NCBI RefSeq assembly: GCF_036226745.1
Contig: NZ_CP109013.1
Span: forward strand, 496,001 to 560,000
Reading direction: 5' to 3'
Source: Streptomyces sp. NBC_00683
Lineage (GTDB): Bacteria; Actinomycetota; Actinomycetes; Streptomycetales; Streptomycetaceae
DNA: 64,000 nucleotides
Positions 16,714 through 24,687 of this stretch are shown piece by piece (the first letter of the stretch is position 1; each line of letters opens with the position of its first letter). The notes beneath the pieces were generated by a model, which searched no databases, was not told the origin of the DNA, and worked only from the letters and a program-made list of their open reading frames with translations. Position numbers and translations under genes: made by a program.

Positions 16714-17693
16714 GAATCGTCGTGACCGGCGGTGGCGGATTCGTGGGTTCCCACCTGTGCGAGGCCCTTCTCCGCAGGGGCGACACGGTCTGGTGCCTGG
16801 ACAATTTCTCCACCGGGGAGCCGGAGAACCTGGCCGGGCTGCGTGACGCCCCCGGCTTCCACAGCAGGCATACGGACGTGACGGCGCCCTTCGACGTTCC
16901 CGGTCCTGTGCACGCCGTGGCCCACCTGGCGAGCCCGGCATCACCGGCGGACTACGGCCGCCTCCCGGTCGAGACACTGACCGTGGGCAGCCGGGGCACG
17001 GAGAACTGTCTGCGCCTGGCCCTGCGCCACCATGCCCGCTTCCTCCTCACGTCCACCAGCGAGGTCTACGGGGACCCGGAGATCCATCCGCAACCCGAGG
17101 AGTACTGGGGCCGGGTCAATCCGATCGGACCCCGTAGCGTGTACGACGAGGCGAAGCGCTACGCGGAGGCACTGGCCATGGCCTACCGGCGCAGCCTCGG
17201 CGCCGACGTGGGCATCGTTCGGATCTTCAATACGTACGGGCCCCGGATGCGGCCGTACGATGGCCGTGTGGTGTCCACCTTCATCCGCCAGGCCCTGGAG
17301 GGCCGCCCCCTGACCGTCTACGGGGACGGCGGCCAGACCCGCAGCTTCTGCTACGTCGACGACCTCGTTAGCGGGCTCATCGCCATGATCGACAGCTCGT
17401 ACAGCGGTCCGGTCAATCTGGGCAACCCCTGCGAGAACACCGTGCGCGAACTTGCCGAGCACGTGCTGTCCGCCACGGGTTCATCCTCCCGCATCGAGCA
17501 CCGACCGCTGCCCGTCGACGATCCGACCCGGCGGCGCCCCGTCATCGCCCGGGCCCGGGCCCAACTCGGCTGGGCCCCCCGCGTCCCCCTCGACGAGGGG
17601 CTGCGACGCACGGTCGGCTGGTTCGCCTCCCGGTCACCATCCGCCGAGGGGGCGCTGCACCACCACACCGTGCACCACCCCGTCGGGGCCTGA
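16710..17693 (+). CDS. UDP-glucuronate decarboxylase (UDP-xylose synthase type)
   Basis: The 327 aa extended SDR has VTGGGGFVGSHL at ~5-16, the TSTSEVYGDPEIHPQ motif and Y145-x3-K149 in GPRSVYDEAKRYAE, then RIFNTYGPRM, all features of the UXS branch rather than of dTDP-glucose dehydratases. It converts UDP-glucuronate to UDP-xylose with NAD+ recycled. The ATGA overlap with ugd ties the two steps together. The product is the probable donor for a xylose-containing polymer. The His-rich C-terminal tail is not a family feature. Confidence 0.9.
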   Translation: MRIVVTGGGGFVGSHLCEALLRRGDTVWCLDNFSTGEPENLAGLRDAPGFHSRHTDVTAPFDVPGPVHAVAHLASPASPADYGRLPVETLTVGSRGTENCLRLALRHHARFLLTSTSEVYGDPEIHPQPEEYWGRVNPIGPRSVYDEAKRYAEALAMAYRRSLGADVGIVRIFNTYGPRMRPYDGRVVSTFIRQALEGRPLTVYGDGGQTRSFCYVDDLVSGLIAMIDSSYSGPVNLGNPCENTVRELAEHVLSATGSSSRIEHRPLPVDDPTRRRPVIARARAQLGWAPRVPLDEGLRRTVGWFASRSPSAEGALHHHTVHHPVGA

Positions 17694-17698
17694 CTCCG

Positions 17699-19372
17699 AT
17701 GCGCCGGCCCGTCGCCACTCCCGCCCTGAGACGTCATGCGCCGAACGTCCTGCTCGTCCTGGTGTTGTCCCTCGGGGCGGGCAGCTGCGCCGAAACGCCC
17801 CACTACTCACCGCCACGGGCACACACCTACTACGTGAGCCCGGCGGGCGACGATCAGCACGACGGGACGTCGGCGGACCGGGCCTGGCGGACACTCACCA
17901 GGGCGGAGCGTGTCCCGCTCGAGCCCGGAGACCGGCTGCTTCTGCAGGGTGGAGCACGCTACCCCGGCACCGTCACGATCAAGGACAACGAGGCGGGTAG
18001 CGCGAACTCACCTGTCCGGATCGGCTCGTACGGGGAAGGGCGGGCCACCATCGAAGCCACCGACGGTCCCGGCATCTCCGTGCACAACACGGCAGGTGTG
18101 GAGATCACTGACCTCACCGTGACCGGTCGGGGCAGCGCCCTGAAGGACGAAGGCGGAATCAACCTCTACAACGATCGTCCGAGCGGCGGAAAGCTGGGCC
18201 CCGTCAAACTCTCCGGTGTCGACGTCTCCGGCTTCAGGGCGGGCATCGCGATCGGCGGCAAGGACCACAGAACGGGGTTCAGGGACGTGTCCGTCAGCCA
18301 GGCCAGGCTCCACGCCAACAAGGATGCCGGACTCCTCGTGTACGGCCCCGACTTCGACCCGGCGCACCCCGGCTACGCGCACCGGAACATCGACCTCCAA
18401 GGAGTCGACGCCTTCCGCAACGACGGCGACCCGACGGCCGACCACCGCCACACGGGTAGCGGCATCATCCTCGGGTCCGTTCGTGACGCCACCGTGCGTG
18501 CGTCCAGCGCCCACGACAACGGAGCACGCTCCTCGACCGAGGCACCTGCCGGGCCGGTGGGGATCTGGGCCTACGACTCAACAGCCGTGCGGATCGAGCG
18601 CAACGTGGCCTACCAGAACCACACCGGCTCCTCCGTCGACGGGGCAGGTTTCGGATTCGACTCCAATGTCTCCTCCTCGACGATCCAGTACAACCTGGCA
18701 TACCGCAATGACGGCCCCGGCTACTACGCCTATGCAAAAACAGCCAACGGAGCGCATCGCGACAATACGATCCGCTTCAACATCAGTGTGTCCGATGGAC
18801 GGAAACTGCCTCACAACGGCGGACTCTCCGTGCACGGCAAGGACATCCGGAATCTGCAGATCTATCAGAACACCGTCGTGATGCCCGATTCCCCCCGGGG
18901 CGCCGCGCCTGCCCTGCGCTTGCGACGGGGCGAGCAGGGCGTCGCCCTGCGCAACAACATCCTGGTCAACGAGAGCGGCCCGGTGGTCACGGCGGAGCCC
19001 GGGCTCGAGCCGGCCGACGTCGCACTCCAGGGCAACAACTACCGGACGACGGACGGTGCGTGGACGGTCGACTGGGGAGGCCGTTCCTATCCGGCACTGA
19101 ACGCGTGGCGGGAGGCAACCGGACAGGAACGGGCAGGGCAGCGCGCGACCGGGTTCGAGGCCGACCCGTGCTTCGCGGGCGGCGAACTGCCGGCTGTCCG
19201 CTCGGCAGGCGACGCACCCCTGGTCGTCCCGGACTGCCCGGGCCGCAAGGGCCTTGATCTGCGGGCCCTGTTCGGGATCGATCCCGGAACGGTCGACTAC
19301 TTCGGCACCGAAGTACCAGTACCGCCGCCGGTCGGGGCAGCTGTGCCACAGGCCTCCGATTCAGGTACGTGA
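17699..19372 (+). CDS. Secreted lipoprotein with right-handed parallel beta-helix
   Basis: The 557 aa product has a basic N-terminus, a hydrophobic stretch (VLLVLVLSLG) and a loose lipobox AGSC at about residue 30, so it is probably lipid-anchored outside the membrane. The body, from YYVSPAGDDQHDGTSADRAW onward, has repeated short strands with NN/N-N turns (ISVHNTAGVEITDLTVTG, RIERNVAYQNH, TIQYNLAYRND) typical of pectate-lyase-like parallel beta-helices (PbH1 repeats). Related proteins are polysaccharide lyases, epimerases or binding proteins. Inside this operon it likely modifies or trims the secreted glycan; the chemistry cannot be assigned. Confidence 0.8.
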   Translation: MRRPVATPALRRHAPNVLLVLVLSLGAGSCAETPHYSPPRAHTYYVSPAGDDQHDGTSADRAWRTLTRAERVPLEPGDRLLLQGGARYPGTVTIKDNEAGSANSPVRIGSYGEGRATIEATDGPGISVHNTAGVEITDLTVTGRGSALKDEGGINLYNDRPSGGKLGPVKLSGVDVSGFRAGIAIGGKDHRTGFRDVSVSQARLHANKDAGLLVYGPDFDPAHPGYAHRNIDLQGVDAFRNDGDPTADHRHTGSGIILGSVRDATVRASSAHDNGARSSTEAPAGPVGIWAYDSTAVRIERNVAYQNHTGSSVDGAGFGFDSNVSSSTIQYNLAYRNDGPGYYAYAKTANGAHRDNTIRFNISVSDGRKLPHNGGLSVHGKDIRNLQIYQNTVVMPDSPRGAAPALRLRRGEQGVALRNNILVNESGPVVTAEPGLEPADVALQGNNYRTTDGAWTVDWGGRSYPALNAWREATGQERAGQRATGFEADPCFAGGELPAVRSAGDAPLVVPDCPGRKGLDLRALFGIDPGTVDYFGTEVPVPPPVGAAVPQASDSGT

Positions 19373-22300
19373 GCGAGAAGATGCAGCCGGGCGCGGGCCG
19401 TGCCTACGATCGAATCGGGTTCCCGCGCCCGAGCCCACGGGGGATGCGGCTCGGCACCGGCAACGCAGGGAGGCGCTTGCCATTGCTTCGGGCACACCGG
19501 CCCATGGCCGTCCACTCCGCTTTCGTCTTGTGCCTCGCCGTGCTGTACCTCGCGTTCCCCGGCGCTCGTACCCCCCTGTGGGCCCTGATCGGACTGAGTG
19601 GGTTCGCGGCTGTGTTCGTGGGTTTGCACCTGCACCGGCCAGCACACCGCTGGCCGTGGTGGTTCCTTGCAGCGGGTCTGCTCTCCTTCGCGGCCGGCGA
19701 CACCATCTACAACGTGCTCGAGGAGTACCTGCACGTCACAGACTTGTTCCCCTCAGCGGCGGATGCCGCTTACCTCGCGACCTATCCGTTTCTGGCCGTT
19801 GGGCTCCTGGGGCTCCTCAGATACCGCTGGCTGAACAAGGACTTGCCCGCCCTGCTGGACGCACTGATCTTCACCGGGGCGCTGGCCCTGCTGGTCTGGG
19901 TGGGGCTCATGCAGCCCCTCACTCACGTCGAAGGTCTGACCTGGCAGCAGCGCGCCATCAGCATGGCCTACCCGCTGGGCGACGTACTCGTGCTGGCACT
20001 GCTCCTCAGGCTGCTCACGTCCAGCCGACCTGCGGGCGGGAACCGTTCGGTGCATTTCCTCGTCATCGGCACGGTCGCCGTGCTCGGATTCGACATCCTG
20101 TACGGCATCCTCCAGCTCAACAGCACCTGGCAGGTCGGCACCTTGCTGGACATGGGCTGGGTCTTCTTCTACGCGGCATGGGGGCTGGCCGCTCTGCATC
20201 CCTCGATGGTGGAGATCACGGCCCGGTCGCCACAGCGCGAAGCCGTTCTGCCGCCCCGGGGGCGGCTGGTGCTGCTGGCCATAGCAACCCTGGTGGCACC
20301 GGCGATCCTGCTCGTGGAGGCACTGCGGGGCAACGCCGATGACGCGACCGTCATCGCGGGATTCACCGGCGTTCTGTACCTGCTGGTCCTCTTCCGGCTC
20401 TCGAGCATGGTCGTCGCCCACCGCAAGGCGCTGACCCGAGAACGTGCCCTGCTCGATGTGTCCTCGTCACTGGTGGCAGGGGACCGGCCGCGGCAGATCG
20501 CGTTGTCCTGCGAATCCGCGGTCGACACGCTCTTCGGCCCCTCGGTCCCGCACAGCAGCATGTTGCTGTCACCGCAGCATTCGGCGGATCTGTACGCTGA
20601 GTTGCTCCTCTCCGACACCATCGACGTACCGGAGGATCCACTCGCCGCGACGGTGGGCGACGACCCGTCGGACAGCCCCGGCCTGTCGGCTCTCAGTAGC
20701 CCACGGCAGGTCAGCACCGCCCAGCTCGACCCGCACATCGCGGCTGCCCTCGGCAACCTGCCCACCGCCCTGGTGTGTCCGTTGGTCCACCCCGACCATC
20801 CCTCCTCCGGGCCGCGGACCGGCGTTCTCCTGGCCGCCGGCCCGGAAAAGCAACTCACCGAGATTCGCGGATCCCTCGAGATCCTGGCCTCGCAAGCCGG
20901 GCTCGCCATGGAGCGAATCACTCTCCGGGAAGAGATCATCCGCCGCAAGAGTGAGGCATATTTCCGAACACTCGTGCGAAACGGATCGGACGTGATCCTG
21001 ATCATCGACGACGACGACACGGTGCGGTACGCGAGCCCCTCGGCGGATGCCGTGTTCGGGCGGGCCACGTTGAACGGCGTACCACTTCCGTCGCTGGTCG
21101 AGGCACGCGACCGCGACCGTGCGGCCCAGGCCCTGGCGAGAACACGCGAGGGCAGCATCCGGAGCGCCAGGGATCATTGGTTGATCACCTACGAGGGGAG
21201 ACAGGTCGAGGTGGAGGCGCAGTGCAGCAATCTGCGCCAGGACCCGACCGTCCGCGGACTCGTCGTCACCCTTCGCAACGTGACGGAGCAGCGTGCGTTG
21301 GAGCACGAGCTCACCCAACGCGCCTTCCACGATCCGCTCACGGGGCTACCCAACCGGGCCCTGCTGCTCGAGCGGATCGAACGGGCCTTGTTGCGCAGCC
21401 GGCGAGATTCGACACTCGTCTGTGTGCTCTTCATCGACCTCGACGACTTCAAGCTGGTCAACGACTCGATGGGCCACTCCGTCGGCGACGAGCTGCTCGT
21501 CTCCGTGGGCAACAGGCTCTCCGCCACGCTGCGCCGCAGCGACACCGCGGCCCGGCTGGGCGGTGACGAGTTCGCGGTACTGATGGAGGACGCGACGCGT
21601 CCCCTGGATGCCGAACTCCTGGCGGCCCAGGTCGTACAGGCGCTCAGCCGACCGTTCCGCCTGGCGCGCGGGATGGTGAGCGCGTCCGTCAGTGTGGGCG
21701 TCGCCACGAGCATGGACAGCGTGGATACCGAGGAGCTGCTCAGCAGCGCCGACCTGGCCCTCTACGCGGCCAAGGCCGAGGGAAAACGTCGGTGGCACAG
21801 GTTCCAGCCACGGCTTCACTTGCGCATGATGGAGCGTCATGAACTGCAGTCGACCATGGACTCCGCGATAGCCGAGAACCAGTTCACACTGCGCTACCAG
21901 CCCGTCGTCGATTTCGCCGACGCCGAGGCCGTCGTCGGCTTCGAGGCTCTGGTCCGCTGGTCGCATCTGCGTCACGGACTGCTCCCGCCCCAGCAGTTCA
22001 TCAACATCGCCGAGGAGAGCGGGCAGATCAATTCGCTCGGTGCCTGGGTCCTGAGCAAGGCCGCCCGGGACATCGCCGGTCTGCAGAGCCTGTCCGAGCC
22101 CTCGGTGCCCCTCTTCGCCAGTGTGAACGTCTCGGCAGTGCAGTTCCGGGATCGGACCTTTCCGGACAGGGTCAGGGAGGCTGTGGAAACCTCCGGGCTC
22201 GCCCCCGGTTCCTTGCAGCTGGAGCTGACAGAAACCGCTCTCGTGACAGAGGAGGACCAGACCCGAAGGATCATGCAGCGGCTGAGAGGCATGGGAATCC

Positions 22301-22620
22301 GCATCGCCATCGACGACTTCGGCACCGGCTTCGCCTCGTTGCGCTACCTCCGGGAGTTCCCGATCGATGTCATCAAGATCGACAAGTCGTTCATCGACAA
22401 CATCACAGAGGACAGCAAGAAGCTCGGACTCGTCGAGGGCATCGTGCGCATAGCCGACACACTCGGACTGCAGGTCATCGCCGAGGGCATCGAAAGCGCG
22501 GCCCAACGCGATCTGCTGGCGTCCATGGGATGCCCCTGCGGGCAGGGATATCTCTTCGCACGTCCGATGACGGTCGAGCAGGGCGAACTTCTGCTGGGCC
22601 GGAGCGGCGCATCGCCATGA
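19369..22620 (+). CDS. Membrane PAS-GGDEF-EAL protein for c-di-GMP turnover
   Basis: The 1083 aa protein has about ten membrane helices in ~45-355, a GAF-like region (~360-520), a PAS domain (~525-640), a GGDEF domain and an EAL domain. RLGGDEF (~729-735) is intact, and RRSD five residues upstream fits the inhibitory I-site. The EAL domain retains FEALVRW (~857), NVSAVQF, LELTET, DDFGTGF, KIDKSF, EGIES and QGYLF, so both diguanylate cyclase and phosphodiesterase activity are plausible. The GTGA overlap with the beta-helix gene and ATGA with the next gene place it in the operon, where it likely links c-di-GMP to polymer production. Confidence 0.93.
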   Translation: MSEKMQPGAGRAYDRIGFPRPSPRGMRLGTGNAGRRLPLLRAHRPMAVHSAFVLCLAVLYLAFPGARTPLWALIGLSGFAAVFVGLHLHRPAHRWPWWFLAAGLLSFAAGDTIYNVLEEYLHVTDLFPSAADAAYLATYPFLAVGLLGLLRYRWLNKDLPALLDALIFTGALALLVWVGLMQPLTHVEGLTWQQRAISMAYPLGDVLVLALLLRLLTSSRPAGGNRSVHFLVIGTVAVLGFDILYGILQLNSTWQVGTLLDMGWVFFYAAWGLAALHPSMVEITARSPQREAVLPPRGRLVLLAIATLVAPAILLVEALRGNADDATVIAGFTGVLYLLVLFRLSSMVVAHRKALTRERALLDVSSSLVAGDRPRQIALSCESAVDTLFGPSVPHSSMLLSPQHSADLYAELLLSDTIDVPEDPLAATVGDDPSDSPGLSALSSPRQVSTAQLDPHIAAALGNLPTALVCPLVHPDHPSSGPRTGVLLAAGPEKQLTEIRGSLEILASQAGLAMERITLREEIIRRKSEAYFRTLVRNGSDVILIIDDDDTVRYASPSADAVFGRATLNGVPLPSLVEARDRDRAAQALARTREGSIRSARDHWLITYEGRQVEVEAQCSNLRQDPTVRGLVVTLRNVTEQRALEHELTQRAFHDPLTGLPNRALLLERIERALLRSRRDSTLVCVLFIDLDDFKLVNDSMGHSVGDELLVSVGNRLSATLRRSDTAARLGGDEFAVLMEDATRPLDAELLAAQVVQALSRPFRLARGMVSASVSVGVATSMDSVDTEELLSSADLALYAAKAEGKRRWHRFQPRLHLRMMERHELQSTMDSAIAENQFTLRYQPVVDFADAEAVVGFEALVRWSHLRHGLLPPQQFINIAEESGQINSLGAWVLSKAARDIAGLQSLSEPSVPLFASVNVSAVQFRDRTFPDRVREAVETSGLAPGSLQLELTETALVTEEDQTRRIMQRLRGMGIRIAIDDFGTGFASLRYLREFPIDVIKIDKSFIDNITEDSKKLGLVEGIVRIADTLGLQVIAEGIESAAQRDLLASMGCPCGQGYLFARPMTVEQGELLLGRSGASP

Positions 22621-22646
22621 GGACCCGGCCAGGGAAGGACTCAGCC

Positions 22647-23897
22647 ATGCATGACATAGCTGCGGCGCCCGCGGACTCGCAGAACGAGGCACGCTGGGGC
22701 GAGCTGGACAGGCTCCGGCGGACAAGTCCGATGTGCGACGCCGTGCTCGACGAGGTACGAGGCCGGCACATCCGCAGCGGTGACCACTGGCTCGTGGACT
22801 TCGCCTCGTGCAACTACCTCGGCTTCGACTGCGACCCCGAAATCATCGCGGCGATCGAGCCGGCCGTCCGCCGCTGGGGAACACACCCCAGTTGGTCGAG
22901 GCTGATCGGCAGCCCGCGACTGTACATCGACATCGAGGAGCGACTGGCCGGACTCCTCGGAGTCGAGGACACCCTCCTGTTGCCGACCGCAACCCTGATC
23001 CACGCCTCCGTCATCCCGATTCTCGCCGGTCAGGGGCACGTCTTCGTCGAGGCTTCCGCGCACCGGACCGTGTACGACGGGTGTCAGTCGGCCAGGGGAA
23101 GGGGGGCGACGCTGCACCGCTTCCGAGCCGACCGGCCCGCCGAGCTGGACGCGCTGCTCGCCGGAATCCCGCCCGGGTCGCCCGTCCTGGTCTGTCTGGA
23201 CGGGGTGAACAGTATGAGCGGCAACATCCCCGACCTGCCGACCCTGGCTGCGATCTGCCGGGGCAGGAACGCGACGCTGTACGTAGACGACACGCATGGG
23301 TTCGGCGTGGTCGGGGAACGCGGCGCCGCCGACGCCTGCCCGTACGGGTCCCGTGGCAACAGCGTCGTCCGGCACACGGGCGAGAGCTACGACGGCATCG
23401 TGCTCGTCGGCGGATTCTCCAAGGCATATTCGTCGCTGCTCGCCTTTCTGGCCCTGCCCACCCGTCTGAAGAACCGCCTGAAGGTGGACGCCGCGCCGTA
23501 TCTGTACTCCGGCCCCTCACCGACCGCGTCCCTCGCCACGGCGCTCGCCGGTCTGGAGGTCAACGAGCGTCGTGGGGATGCCATTCGCGCCGACCTGTAC
23601 CGCAAGACCGTCCGGGTACTCGACCACATCCGCGAACTCGATCTGCCGACGCTCAACACCGACCGGCTGCCGATCGTGGAGATCCCGCTCGGGAACGCGG
23701 AAGACATCGACGCGGTCGCCCTGTATCTGTGGGAAAAGGGAATCTACGTGACCCTGGCCGCCTATCCACTGGTCCCCCACGACCGTGTGGGATTCCGTGC
23801 ACAGATCACGGCGCTGAATTCGGACGAGGACATCGACCGGCTCAACAACGCGTTGACCGGACTGTCCCACTGCTTCGCCCTCGGCTCCGGGAGGTGA
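22647..23897 (+). CDS. PLP-dependent alpha-oxoamine synthase (BioF/Kbl-like)
   Basis: The 416 aa fold-type I PLP enzyme has FASCNYLGFDCDPE near 50, HPSWSRLIGSP, YVDDTHGFGVVGERG (Asp/His stacking on PLP) and Lys259 in GGFSKAYSS as the Schiff-base lysine. Family members condense an acyl-CoA or acyl-ACP with an amino acid (BioF, Kbl, SPT, HemA, CqsA). No biotin or threonine-degradation gene is near, so the product may be an amino-ketone lipid or signal. ATG 22647 follows GGAAGGA; an ATGA-coupled ATG at 22617 is an alternative start. Confidence 0.83.
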   Translation: MHDIAAAPADSQNEARWGELDRLRRTSPMCDAVLDEVRGRHIRSGDHWLVDFASCNYLGFDCDPEIIAAIEPAVRRWGTHPSWSRLIGSPRLYIDIEERLAGLLGVEDTLLLPTATLIHASVIPILAGQGHVFVEASAHRTVYDGCQSARGRGATLHRFRADRPAELDALLAGIPPGSPVLVCLDGVNSMSGNIPDLPTLAAICRGRNATLYVDDTHGFGVVGERGAADACPYGSRGNSVVRHTGESYDGIVLVGGFSKAYSSLLAFLALPTRLKNRLKVDAAPYLYSGPSPTASLATALAGLEVNERRGDAIRADLYRKTVRVLDHIRELDLPTLNTDRLPIVEIPLGNAEDIDAVALYLWEKGIYVTLAAYPLVPHDRVGFRAQITALNSDEDIDRLNNALTGLSHCFALGSGR

Positions 23898-23904
23898 GCC
23901 GCAC

Positions 23905-24687
23905 GTGTCCGCAAATCCGGCCGGGGAGAACCCGGTACTCAACGACCACGTCGACTGGGACAGCTGGCCCGTCGAGGACTACCTCACGGAGAACTACCGT
24001 GACCTGCATCCCTCCGACGCGGCGGTCATCGCTCACCACTCCGCCTTCTACCGCCGCCTCGCGCCCGGCAGCATCGCCCGTTCACTGGAATTCGGCGCCG
24101 GCCCCAACCTGTATCCCCTCATGCTCGCCGCCGCAGCGAGTCGGCACACCGACGCCGTGGAGGCGAGTGCGCCGTGTGTCGCCTATCTGAACCGGCAGGT
24201 GGCCAGGGGGCCGGACGAGACCTGGTCGCCTTTCCACGAGCTGTGCAGACGGCTGAATCCGGCCCTGCCCGCGTCGCCGGCGGGGGCGCTGCGAGGGGTC
24301 CGTGTCGTCCGCGGCGACATCCGGACGGTGGCCCCCGGCACCTACGGCCTCGCGTCCATGCACTTCGTGGCCGAGGGCGCAACCGAGGACTACGATGAGT
24401 TCGCCGAATTCTGCCGGCTCTTCGCCCACTCCGTGGCACCCGGCGGGCACCTGATCGCCGCCTTCATGGAAAACATGCCCACGTACCGCATCGGTCCGGC
24501 GTCGCAGTGGCCCGGCTGTCCGGTGGACCGGGATCTCGTCTCGGAAGTGTTCGCACCATTCAGTGGACGTCTGGAGGTGACCCGCATCGATGCCGACCCC
24601 ACCCTGCCGGACTACGGAGATTCCGGCATGGTGCTGCTCACCGCGACACGGTGCGAGGACCATGCCTTACCGTCCCGGCCCCTGTGA
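23905..24687 (+). CDS. SAM methyltransferase of the NNMT/PNMT/TEMT type
   Basis: The 260 aa protein begins with a motif shared with amine N-methyltransferases (VEDYLTENYRDLHPSD, ~22-37), has a SAM-binding region SLEFGAGPNLYPLML at ~54-68, and an acidic helix VEASAPCVAYL. Enzymes of this type methylate small amines or pyridines. It starts 7 bp after the oxoamine synthase stop, with GGGAGGT before the GTG, so a methylated amine product from the preceding enzyme is a reasonable inference. Its 3' end overlaps the converging GH15 gene by 76 bp. Confidence 0.8.
   Translation: MSANPAGENPVLNDHVDWDSWPVEDYLTENYRDLHPSDAAVIAHHSAFYRRLAPGSIARSLEFGAGPNLYPLMLAAAASRHTDAVEASAPCVAYLNRQVARGPDETWSPFHELCRRLNPALPASPAGALRGVRVVRGDIRTVAPGTYGLASMHFVAEGATEDYDEFAEFCRLFAHSVAPGGHLIAAFMENMPTYRIGPASQWPGCPVDRDLVSEVFAPFSGRLEVTRIDADPTLPDYGDSGMVLLTATRCEDHALPSRPL

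Noticed and set aside
14277-17693. GalE/Ugd/Uxs-type genes as part of a deoxysugar antibiotic cluster
   Set aside because: No dTDP-sugar genes, no polyketide or peptide synthase, and the operon is led by a polysaccharide synthase.
19254-20342. Plus-strand 362-residue frame inside the GGDEF-EAL gene
   Set aside because: Arg/Gly/Pro-rich composition of an out-of-frame reading, no recognisable domain.
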